From: an uncultured Clostridia bacterium | GTDB lineage: Bacteria; Bacillota; Clostridia; Oscillospirales; CAG-272 | Direction: 5' to 3' | Length of the DNA: 13,803 bases | Assembly: GCA_945949385.1 (NCBI GenBank) | Contig: CAMFEL010000043.1 | Location: 1 to 13,803 of the forward strand | Shown here: piece after piece, positions 6,829 to 12,998 of the stretch | How positions within the stretch are numbered: position 1 is the stretch's first letter | Layout of the letters: every line of letters starts with the position of its first letter | Position numbers and translations under genes: made by a program | The notes under the pieces: model-generated | The model's database searches: none | What the model was told of the DNA's origin: nothing | What the model saw: the letters and a program-made list of their open reading frames with translations, nothing else

Positions 6829-7512
6829 ATGTATTCAAGAAACAAGGGTATAACAGACCGACTTGAACGCGGGGATATGATGGAGCCCCGCGTCATACTG
6901 ACACCGCCGCCCGGATACGACGGCAGCAGATTCAAAACCAGAAGCGACGGGCGCGACGACGCCTTTCCCATGTACGGCGACGGTCTGCCCTCGCCGCAGG
7001 CTTCCTCTGCGAAGCGTCAGCGTCACAGATATTATTCAAACAACCGCAAATGCGGCGACGGCACGTCCGATGATCCGTCAGACGGCGGAGAATGGGAAAA
7101 TCAAAATACCGACAGAGACTTTTCGCTTTGCCGCACGGAGAAAAGGCAAGGCTTCTTCCGCTCTCCCGAAAGGGACAGCAGGCACGATTGCTGCGAAGAC
7201 CCCGACCGCGATTGCTGCGATACGTCCGAGTACGATTGCCGCTTCGACCGCGACTGCGATTGCTGCAGTGACTCCGATTGCGGCTGCGGTCACGAATGCG
7301 ATTTCGACCGGGACAGGGACTGCTGCGATCCCCGCAAGGGAAAGCACCCGCCCCACCGTGATGAATGTCCCTCTCCCCTGTCGGCGCTTATTAAAAGCAT
7401 CGGCAAGGAAGAGCTTATGATAATCGCGCTTATGCTGATTCTCGCAGGCGAAAAAGGTCAGACGGATATGGACACCGTGCTTATACTGGCACTGCTTCTG
7501 TGCGCGGGGTGA
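6829..7512 (+). CDS. Cys/Asp-rich protein with C-terminal hydrophobic hairpin, unknown function
   Basis: 227 residues; AAGGAG lies shortly before the ATG, 14 nt after the previous stop. The N-terminal 118 residues are polar, Arg/Asp/Ser-rich and probably disordered. Residues 119-166 hold 13 cysteines and 15 aspartates in 48 positions, in irregular units such as DRDCC, DCDCC and SDSDCGCG. The last 30 residues form two short hydrophobic stretches (about 195-206 and 216-226) separated by a polar GEKGQTDMD turn, too short for ordinary transmembrane helices but able to insert or self-assemble. There is no signal peptide. The Cys/Asp region could bind metal or form disulphide cross-links, as in some spore-coat or metallothionein-like proteins; this is inference. 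Last gene of the cluster. Confidence 0.85.
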   Translation: MYSRNKGITDRLERGDMMEPRVILTPPPGYDGSRFKTRSDGRDDAFPMYGDGLPSPQASSAKRQRHRYYSNNRKCGDGTSDDPSDGGEWENQNTDRDFSLCRTEKRQGFFRSPERDSRHDCCEDPDRDCCDTSEYDCRFDRDCDCCSDSDCGCGHECDFDRDRDCCDPRKGKHPPHRDECPSPLSALIKSIGKEELMIIALMLILAGEKGQTDMDTVLILALLLCAG

Positions 7513-7537
7513 GTAATGTGCGGTGCCGAATTTGCAC

Positions 7538-7564
7538 GGCGCGCCCACCTATTATGGGCGCGCC
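7538..7564. terminator. GC-rich hairpin between convergent genes, weak terminator candidate
   Basis: Perfect 10-bp stem (7538-7547 with 7555-7564) with a 7-nt loop, between the end of the Cys-rich gene (7512) and the end of the minus-strand operon (7720). Neither strand has a U tract after the stem, so intrinsic termination would be poor. The position still fits a transcription boundary or an mRNA 3'-end structure. Confidence 0.4.
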
Positions 7565-7656
7565 CCGTACTTATTTACATACGCCGCGTTCCTTGCGCCG
7601 CCGAACAGTGTATTCCCTTTACCGTCCCGTACGGCGTCCTGCTCGGCGCACAGCAT
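7552..7656 (-). CDS. Doubtful 34-residue frame downstream of the sensor-like gene
   Basis: An ATG at 7656 opens a 34-residue frame that ends in two consecutive stops. Its composition looks protein-like (LFGGARNAAYVNKYG near the end). It is in the same frame as the gene ending at 7720, separated from it by that gene's stop and one more. No good ribosome binding site is visible. It could be a small gene, a decayed C-terminus of the upstream gene, or chance. Two plus-strand frames across the same interval are also open, which weakens the case. Confidence 0.2.
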   Translation of the reverse strand: MLCAEQDAVRDGKGNTLFGGARNAAYVNKYGARP

Positions 7657-7719
7657 CCCGTCCCGCAGTCCGTCCTTTGCTTATAACCGCATCGCATACT
7701 CCGCCCCGAGCCCTGTGTT

Positions 7720-8712
7720 TTACCGCTCACCCTCCGAATCGAAAAGCTTCTCATATGCGGTGAGAGTTTCCCTCAGGAGCGAATCATATTTTCCGAACTG
7801 ATCCCTGCTTTTGAAATCGATCCCGGCAGAGCTTTCTTCGTCAAATGTCAAAATTAAAGTTACGCAGTGAGCGCAATCGGATACAGACACATCAAGACTG
7901 CATCCCGAGCAGCCGGCGATATATTCGCAGGCGGCAAGATAAACCGAAACGGAGGGTACCTCCTCCATTATGGCGTCGATACCGCCGGAAACTGAGGTAA
8001 GCCGCGTGGTATCCGCAGTAAAACGCAGCTCTCCCTCTCCGCCGTATCTGCAAAGCCGAACATGAATGTTGCCCGAGTGCGAAAGATCGTTGGCAACATG
8101 CAAAAGCGCGACAAGCATTTTCATAAAGTTCGGCAGCCCCACCGACACGGGAAAGCAGGCGTACTCCGACATTTCCCCGTTTTCGTCAACGGTGACCGAG
8201 CAGTCAATATTGCGGCTTTTGCTGACAATATCATTTATACATTTTGCGGTAGCTTCCCGAAGATCGAAAAGTCCCACCCTGTCGTCGCCGTCAAACATTG
8301 ACACGGGCAGTCCCGCCAGAACAGACAGAAAAGCGCTCACGTCCCGGCTGCGGGCAGAAGCGGCTGAATCGGAGCGCAGCTTTTTCGGCGGTACGGCATC
8401 CTCGCCGTTCCGAAACAGGCTGACAGCGGCAAAACGCCTGCCCATAATGCGGTCAAAAACCACGCAGGCACAGGCATAGCCGTAGTAACCGCCTATTTCA
8501 ATCACAAGAGGCTCCGTTGGCTCCGTGGAATCCGCATAGGCGCGGTATTTCAGAATATCAAGGGCGCGCATATGATCAAACAGCCGCTCTCCCTCCGCAA
8601 TATGGCGAAGTTTTGCTGAAGCGGCGGGATTTGCGCACACAACGAAAGAATCCCCCGTACACAGCACAACAGGCGTCTCTCCGTAGAATTCATTTATAAT
8701 GTCATATACCAT
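7720..8712 (-). CDS. Unknown cytoplasmic protein, possibly degenerate PAS/GHKL-ATPase sensor
   Basis: 330 residues from the ATG at 8712, about 9 nt after AGGA; the frame can start at 8754 (344 residues), but that start lacks a convincing binding site. There is no signal peptide or membrane segment. Residues about 10-110 look PAS-like (a VVLCTGDSFVVCANPAA strand-turn, then LFDHMRALDIL). The second half recalls a histidine-kinase ATPase domain: a helix in the place of the N box (MKMLVALLHVANDLSHS), then RLCRYGGEGELRFTAD, a helix YLAACEYIAGCSG in the place of the G2/Bergerat end, and final beta strands (VTLILTFDEE). A phosphoacceptor His motif and the DxGxG nucleotide box are absent, so catalytic kinase activity is unlikely. 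It is the last gene of the minus-strand operon, 81 nt after the glycosidase-like gene. Family assignment is tentative. Confidence 0.8.
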   Translation of the reverse strand: MVYDIINEFYGETPVVLCTGDSFVVCANPAASAKLRHIAEGERLFDHMRALDILKYRAYADSTEPTEPLVIEIGGYYGYACACVVFDRIMGRRFAAVSLFRNGEDAVPPKKLRSDSAASARSRDVSAFLSVLAGLPVSMFDGDDRVGLFDLREATAKCINDIVSKSRNIDCSVTVDENGEMSEYACFPVSVGLPNFMKMLVALLHVANDLSHSGNIHVRLCRYGGEGELRFTADTTRLTSVSGGIDAIMEEVPSVSVYLAACEYIAGCSGCSLDVSVSDCAHCVTLILTFDEESSAGIDFKSRDQFGKYDSLLRETLTAYEKLFDSEGER

Positions 8713-8793
8713 ACGCTGTGTCCTGCTTCCTTTGTGCCGGCATATACAGTACATGGCAAACTCTTGCGTCTGCCTGCCGTTATTTTGGTATGA

Positions 8794-9777
8794 TTAGGAA
8801 TCGCCGCCGTCTCCGCCGTCCGAGCCGTCACCGCCGTCGCTTACGGGCGGAGCCGAAATACAGGCGGCGGAATTTACTCCGTTTGCGCTGAGAGCGGCTT
8901 TGACAGCCGAGGCTGTCTCCGCGTTGCTTCCGTCAAGCACGGGACGCAGCATATACGCCGCAAAACTTCCCTGAAGCTTTGCAGACGTTTCTGCGGCCGC
9001 CTCCGCTCCGAAGTCTGTCATATCAATGGCAAGGTATTCCGCCCGCAGATAAAGCTTCTCAATATAGGGGGAATTCTGCGCCGCAAGATATATATCCGCA
9101 GACAGGCTCACTCCAACGCTAACAGACCCTTTTCTCACGTCAGATATACATTTGCTTATCTCGGAAACGCTGTCTGCGCTTAGCGCTTCAAGCCCCTCAA
9201 AGCCGCGGACAAGTATTTCGTCAAAGCCCGCGTCCGCAAGCTCCGAGGAAACCTCAGGCAGCATTTTCCCGTCTCGGTTGACCGCCGCAACGCATTTCAT
9301 CCCGTATGAGTCTGCGGCACCGACCGCCTCCTGCAGCACCGTATAAGGCACCAGAGTATCTGAAGCCGTAATGCCGGAGGCGCTTTGAGCGGCGGGGGAC
9401 GCGTATTTCAGCATCATATCCTCGCCGTACACATTGATCAGCACGGCGTTGTACCCGTCGTCGTACGCCTTTCTTACAGCCTGCCGCGCCCCCTCCGCAT
9501 CCTTTGCCGAGGAAAGATCCAGATATGCGGCGTTGACCTGAGCGAGAGATGCGTCATGATCAACGCTTTTCTCACCGTCTCCGCCCTCCTGCTTCAAGGT
9601 GTCCGAAACAGGCTCGGTCACGGGAGCGGTGTCAATATCGTTATTATCCACCTTGCGCTTCAGTATGTTGCCCGTAATTACCGCCGCCGCAAAAATCAGC
9701 ACGGCAATGACCGTAAAAAATATTATGCGTCTGGGCAGCTTGAATTTTTTCGCCGTATATGACTTATAATGCTTCAA
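8794..9777 (-). CDS. Membrane-anchored protein with degenerate glycosidase-like (DUF4015-type) domain
   Basis: 327 residues starting at a TTG codon; GGAG (9784-9787) lies 6 nt upstream, an in-frame TAA is further upstream, and no ATG or GTG occurs between. A basic N-terminus precedes one transmembrane helix (about 18-38), then an acidic linker to about 78. The extracytoplasmic part starts with a VNAAYLDLSS strand, then GYNAVLINVYGEDMMLKY and AADSYGMKCVAAVNRDG. These resemble the first strands of the TIM-barrel-like DUF4015 putative glycosyl hydrolases, where the second strand normally reads NAVVIDVKD. The usual acidic residues there are not preserved, so activity is doubtful. The C-terminus is a Gly/Asp repeat (GGDGSDGGDGGDS). 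It probably acts at the outer face of the membrane, in envelope or polysaccharide metabolism. Middle gene of the operon. Confidence 0.85.
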   Translation of the reverse strand: MKHYKSYTAKKFKLPRRIIFFTVIAVLIFAAAVITGNILKRKVDNNDIDTAPVTEPVSDTLKQEGGDGEKSVDHDASLAQVNAAYLDLSSAKDAEGARQAVRKAYDDGYNAVLINVYGEDMMLKYASPAAQSASGITASDTLVPYTVLQEAVGAADSYGMKCVAAVNRDGKMLPEVSSELADAGFDEILVRGFEGLEALSADSVSEISKCISDVRKGSVSVGVSLSADIYLAAQNSPYIEKLYLRAEYLAIDMTDFGAEAAAETSAKLQGSFAAYMLRPVLDGSNAETASAVKAALSANGVNSAACISAPPVSDGGDGSDGGDGGDS

Positions 9778-9820
9778 TTCCCGCTCCGTTCTTCCCCGCA
9801 GGGGATCCAGGTGATCTTAA

Positions 9821-9845
9821 GGTACACCGGCAAAGCCCGCGTACC
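9821..9845. other. Intercistronic hairpin
   Basis: GGTAC (9821-9825) pairs with GTACC (9841-9845), and the stem continues inward through CCGGC/GCCCG with a small bulge and a 3-nt loop. It lies between the stop at 9869 and the TTG start at 9777. With no U tract it may stabilise or process the mRNA rather than end transcription. Confidence 0.5.
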
Positions 9846-9868
9846 GACGCTCTCACATTACTCGCGCT

Positions 9869-10882
9869 CTATTTCATATCCGCAAGGGACATACCGTCGA
9901 ATTCCTCGCCGGTCTCAATATCCGTAAACGCCGTCTTTTTCTCAAGAGCATTTACATAGCAGGCGTTGTACCAGTTGGTGCAAATCTCGTCAAAATGAGA
10001 GTCGATATAATCGCCGCTTTTTTCATATCTTTTGAAAACGCTGTAACCCACATCGCTTTCAATGACCTCGCTGACCTCTCCCACATTGAGAGCAAAGGCG
10101 GCGTTTTCGTTAACGCTGTCCCACATACCGCGGCAGATATAGTACCCGTCCGTGTTTCCGAACATATAAAAGGACTGACCGTACTCCGCCACAAGAGCGT
10201 CGAAATCCTCGCCCCCGGCGGCTTTTTTCTGTGCCTCGGCGGCAAGCTCCTTTGCCTCCTCCTCGGTGTGAGTCTCGCCGTTTACTATATATACGCCGTC
10301 CTCGGTAGTCGCGGTGCTCCCGGAGGTAACAAGTATCTGCTTAACCCTTATAAATTCATCACTTTCGATTATTTCTCTCAGCTTTTCTTCATCGGTCTCA
10401 ATATCGCCCATACTTATCATTGAGCGCATTATCTCGTCCCGAAGCACGTCCTTTTTCGCCATAAGCATATATACGCTGTCGGTCATACAGTTTTCCTTAA
10501 GCGATTCCTTAAACGCCTTTTTGCCGCCCATTTCCTCCACATCGCTGTCTTTAGCCTGAGATGCAAGAGAGGCAATAAATTCGTCGTCAAACTCCATACC
10601 GTAGTCCGAAGCAAGAGCGAAAACAGCGTATATATCCCGGATTGCCGCCAAAGTGCGCTCCCGAAGCTCTCCCTCCTCGGTTATACCGTCTTTTTTCAGG
10701 TTCATAACCACATATCTGACCACATCGTAAGGCACCTCGTAACCGCCGGCGGTCATAAGGGTACGGCTGTCATCACCGGATGCGCCGGAGCATCCCACGC
10801 AAAAAAAGCACAGCACGGCAGCCAGAATTATGCAAAGCGGCGCCGCCGCTTTTTTGAAAAGCTTTTTGATAAATACATTCAC
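9869..10882 (-). CDS. PrsA/SurA-like foldase lipoprotein with parvulin-type domain
   Basis: 337 residues from a GTG start; GGAGG (10891-10895) lies 8 nt upstream. A basic N-terminus and hydrophobic segment end in CVG-C31, a lipobox with Cys instead of Leu at -3, so lipidation is likely but the box is atypical. Residues about 40-175 form the charged helical region usual in SurA/PrsA N-terminal domains. Residues 178-287 match a parvulin domain, starting IRVKQILVTS, with helix AEAQKKAAGGEDFDALVAEY and the closing strands SEVIESDVGYSVFKRYE. Parvulin foldases help secreted proteins fold outside the membrane. Several canonical catalytic residues are not obvious, so it may act as a chaperone only. 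First gene of the minus-strand operon and divergent from hprK; I cannot assign its promoter with confidence in the AT-rich region upstream. Confidence 0.88.
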   Translation of the reverse strand: MNVFIKKLFKKAAAPLCIILAAVLCFFCVGCSGASGDDSRTLMTAGGYEVPYDVVRYVVMNLKKDGITEEGELRERTLAAIRDIYAVFALASDYGMEFDDEFIASLASQAKDSDVEEMGGKKAFKESLKENCMTDSVYMLMAKKDVLRDEIMRSMISMGDIETDEEKLREIIESDEFIRVKQILVTSGSTATTEDGVYIVNGETHTEEEAKELAAEAQKKAAGGEDFDALVAEYGQSFYMFGNTDGYYICRGMWDSVNENAAFALNVGEVSEVIESDVGYSVFKRYEKSGDYIDSHFDEICTNWYNACYVNALEKKTAFTDIETGEEFDGMSLADMK

Positions 10883-10986
10883 GGTAAGATCCTCCGGAAA
10901 AAAGCATAAACAGCTATTATTTGATCATCTGTTTTCAACTAAAGGATACCAAATATATATTAACTATTTGTTAACATTTATTTACC

Positions 10987-11036
10987 TATATGTAAACGGA
11001 TTTGTAAACTTTACTGCCGTACTTTATGTAAAACGG
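10987..11036. promoter_or_regulatory. Repeated TGTAAAC-type elements upstream of hprK
   Basis: Three related words lie just upstream of the hprK promoter: TATGTAAACGG (10989-10999), TTGTAAAC (11002-11009) and TATGTAAAACGG (11025-11036); TTGTTAAC at 10968-10975 is similar. The first contains TGTAAACG, which fits the left half of the catabolite-responsive element TGWAANCGNTNWCA, but the right half does not fit. They could be regulator sites or features of AT-rich DNA. Confidence 0.35.
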
Positions 11037-11065
11037 TTGAATTCCCGCTTATGTTGTGCTACAAT
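11037..11065 (+). promoter_or_regulatory. Sigma-A promoter for hprK
   Basis: TTGAAT (11037-11042), 17-nt spacer, TACAAT (11060-11065), predicting a start near 11072 and a short leader of about 26 nt. Confidence 0.82.
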
Positions 11066-11097
11066 GAAAATAACGAATTACGGAAAGGACAGAGAAA

Positions 11098-12048
11098 ATG
11101 CCGAAACCGACCGTAGCGCTGGGCGCGGTAATACGGGAGCTTCAGCTTAAAGTGCTGTATTCCCCCTGCGACCCGGATAACATACCCATATCAAGAAACG
11201 AGATAAACAGACCCGCTCTGCCGCTGACAGGCTTTTTCGACTGCTTTGAAGCTGACCGCATACAGATAGTGGGCATAACGGAGCACGCCTATCTTAAGGA
11301 GCTCAGCGAGGAGGAACGCAGAGAACGTATAAGAGCGCTGCTGTCAAAAAGGCCTCCCGCCCTTGTATACACACATAAAAATCCGGTGGACGATATAGTT
11401 ATAGAGGCGGCAAAGGAGTTTGAGATACCCCTGCTCTGCACCGATGTGAACACCAGCGAGTTTATGGCGGCGCTTATCGCTTTTCTGAATGTAAAGCTTG
11501 CCCCCACCATCACAAGGCACGGTGTGCTTGTGGAGGTCTACGGCGAGGGTATACTTATTATAGGCGACTCGGGAGTGGGAAAAAGCGAGACCGCCATTGA
11601 GCTTATAAAGCGCGGACACCGCTTTATCGCAGACGATGCCGTTGAGCTTCGGCGCGTGTCGGCAAAAACCATTGTAGGCACCTCCCCGGCACTTATTCGC
11701 CACTCTAATGAGCTGCGCGGCATTGGAATCGTGGCTGTGCGCCGCCTGTTCGGTATGGGAGCAATTAAGGAAACGGAAAAAGTAGACCTTGTGGTGCAGT
11801 TTGAGCCTTGGGAAAAGGGCAAGCTGTACGAGCGGCTGGGTATGGACGAGGAATATGTTGAAATATTGGGCATAAAGATCCCCACTCTGACCGTTCCCGT
11901 AAAGCCCGGACGAAACCTTGCGGTCATTCTTGAAATAGCAGCCATGAACAACCGTCAGAAGCGTATGGGCTATAACACCGCAAAGGAATTCAACGAAAAG
12001 CTGCTGCGACAGATGGAGCTTGACGCAAACAATATCATGCCGCAGTAA
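11098..12048 (+). CDS. hprK: HPr kinase/phosphorylase
   Basis: 316 residues; AAAGGA (11084-11089) lies 8 nt before the ATG. All hallmarks of HprK/P are present: catalytic-site His141 (TRHGVLVEVYG), P-loop GDSGVGKS at 156-163, the acidic pair D179-D180 after HRFIAD, and the family signature ELRGIGIVAV at 205-214. Length is usual (about 310). HprK phosphorylates HPr at Ser46 using ATP or pyrophosphate and reverses the reaction, adjusting PTS sugar uptake and, through CcpA, catabolite repression in the cytoplasm. Here it stands alone between its own promoter and a strong terminator. I see no rapZ, whiA, lgt or ptsH beside it, which differs from some other Firmicutes. Confidence 0.98.
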   Translation: MPKPTVALGAVIRELQLKVLYSPCDPDNIPISRNEINRPALPLTGFFDCFEADRIQIVGITEHAYLKELSEEERRERIRALLSKRPPALVYTHKNPVDDIVIEAAKEFEIPLLCTDVNTSEFMAALIAFLNVKLAPTITRHGVLVEVYGEGILIIGDSGVGKSETAIELIKRGHRFIADDAVELRRVSAKTIVGTSPALIRHSNELRGIGIVAVRRLFGMGAIKETEKVDLVVQFEPWEKGKLYERLGMDEEYVEILGIKIPTLTVPVKPGRNLAVILEIAAMNNRQKRMGYNTAKEFNEKLLRQMELDANNIMPQ

Positions 12049-12071
12049 TATATCCCGCAATATACCATAAA

Positions 12072-12108
12072 AGCAAAACCACCGGCAAAGCCGGTGGTTT
12101 TGCTCTTT
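12072..12108 (+). terminator. Rho-independent terminator of hprK
   Basis: Perfect 15-bp stem (12072-12086 with 12090-12104) with a 3-nt AAA loop, ending in TTTTGCTCTTT. It begins 24 nt after the hprK stop. Confidence 0.93.
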
Positions 12109-12201
12109 GGCTGTAAGCCGCAGCCGGCGTCGGAGAAAAGTTACCGATACATCCGATATTTGCAAATTTGCCATGCAGCCGCAAATGCTGCGGGATACTC
12201 C

Positions 12202-12321
12202 GCCTCCCTTGTGAAAAGGAAGGCGGCACGGCGTATGCCGTGACGCAGGGTCGTCATACTGTGATTTTCAAAACAATCCCTCAGTCGCCTTCGGCGCCGG
12301 CTCTCCTTACACAGGGGAGCC
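12202..12321. repeat. Paired palindromic intergenic repeat (REP/BIME-like)
   Basis: Two related units face each other. The left unit (about 12202-12256) runs from GCCTCCCTTGTG through a CACGGC-GTAT-GCCGTG hairpin (12227-12242) to GCAGGGTCGTC. The right unit (about 12273-12321), read on the minus strand, runs from GGCTCCCCTGTGTAAGG through a CGCC/GGCG hairpin (12286-12296) to GAGGGATTGT. The halves match imperfectly, so each unit is a small stem-loop and the pair forms a larger imperfect palindrome. The words TCCCTCAGTCGCC and the CTCC...ACAGGGGAG ends recall a repeat common between genes of gut Clostridia. No coding frame is supported. The rest of the gene-free interval 12049-12444 holds only the two terminators and featureless flanks. 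Confidence 0.7.
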
Positions 12322-12399
12322 TCCGCTGCGGCGGGACTGTCAGGCGGCAAAAGTCTCTTTTGAACCGTCTCAACAGCAGATGTTTTTTGGGATACCAAC

Positions 12400-12439
12400 A
12401 AAACCGCCGCAAAGACATTTGAATTTGTCTCCGCGGCGG
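12400..12439 (-). terminator. Rho-independent terminator of coaD
   Basis: CCGCCGC (12404-12410) pairs with GCGGCGG (12433-12439), and an inner AGACA/TGTCT stem (12413-12417 with 12426-12430) continues it across a 2-nt internal loop. On the minus strand the stem is followed by TTTTGTTGG. It starts 5 nt after the coaD stop. Confidence 0.88.
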
Positions 12440-12444
12440 ATTTA

Positions 12445-12957
12445 TTATTTCCCGTTTTCGGCGTTTGCCTTTTTATGCTTGCCCCAAAGCTCACGCATAA
12501 GCCGCGCCGTTTCGGGATCAGCCACATCGGAAAGCTCACAGCCGTAGCGCAGCCGCTCCCTTGCATAAGAAGAGCTTATATACGCAAGTGTCGGGTCGGC
12601 GGGAAGCAGCACCGTTTCAACAGAGGGCGAAAACCGCTTCATAATCTGAGCAAGGGAATATTCGTAATCAAAGTCCGCCGCGCTTCTAACTCCCTTTACA
12701 AGATAGGCGGCGCCTTCCTTTTCCAAGAGCTCCGAGGTAAGTCCGTCAAACATGACCGCCTCGGCTCCCTCAACGTCACGCAGGGCGCATTTCAGTATTT
12801 CCAGCCTCTCCTCGTGAGAGAACATACCGCCGCCCTTGTCGCCGTTGACCATAACCGCCGCCACTGCGCGGTCGAACATTCCCGCGGCACGCCTGATTAT
12901 ATCCACATGCCCTCTTGTCACCGGGTCATAGCTGCCCGGAATAACAGCAATCTTCAT
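12445..12957 (-). CDS. coaD: Phosphopantetheine adenylyltransferase
   Basis: 170 residues from the ATG at 12957, with AAGGAGGA (12964-12971) 6 nt upstream; the 16 codons further upstream in frame are not part of the family. CoaD joins ATP and 4'-phosphopantetheine to form dephospho-CoA, the penultimate step of coenzyme A synthesis. Visible motifs: GSYDPVTRGH at 8-17 (His17 corresponds to the catalytic His of the T/HxGH nucleotidyltransferase motif), K41, VKGVR at 87-91 (Lys where Escherichia coli has Arg88; Arg91 kept), DFDYE at 95-99, and the ISSS motif at 127-130. The usual MN pair in the QMAxMN segment is replaced (AQIMKRF), so the sequence is somewhat divergent, but the essential residues are present. 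It is the last gene of a probable rsmD-(DUF)-coaD operon. Confidence 0.96.
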   Translation of the reverse strand: MKIAVIPGSYDPVTRGHVDIIRRAAGMFDRAVAAVMVNGDKGGGMFSHEERLEILKCALRDVEGAEAVMFDGLTSELLEKEGAAYLVKGVRSAADFDYEYSLAQIMKRFSPSVETVLLPADPTLAYISSSYARERLRYGCELSDVADPETARLMRELWGKHKKANAENGK

Positions 12958-12998
12958 TTCCCGTCCTCCTTGTTTTGCTGCACAATGCTTTTTACGGT

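Noticed and set aside
7538..7564. Two GGCGCGCC octamers as a possible site-specific recombination or methylation site
   Set aside because: They are simply the two arms of one hairpin; no other copies or associated enzyme were seen.
7500..7801. Plus-strand frames of 87 and 92 codons (starts at 7500 and 7523)
   Set aside because: Several frames are open at once in this GC-rich stretch. They overlap the end of the minus-strand gene, and their Ser/Pro/Arg-rich products look like antisense or random translation.
11344..12174. Minus-strand frame of 276 codons opposite hprK
   Set aside because: hprK is unmistakable on the plus strand, and the antisense frame crosses its terminator.
12109..12444. 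Coding potential on either strand in the hprK-coaD interval
   Set aside because: The frames are explained by the palindromic repeat and the terminators, lack ribosome binding sites and give no protein-like products.
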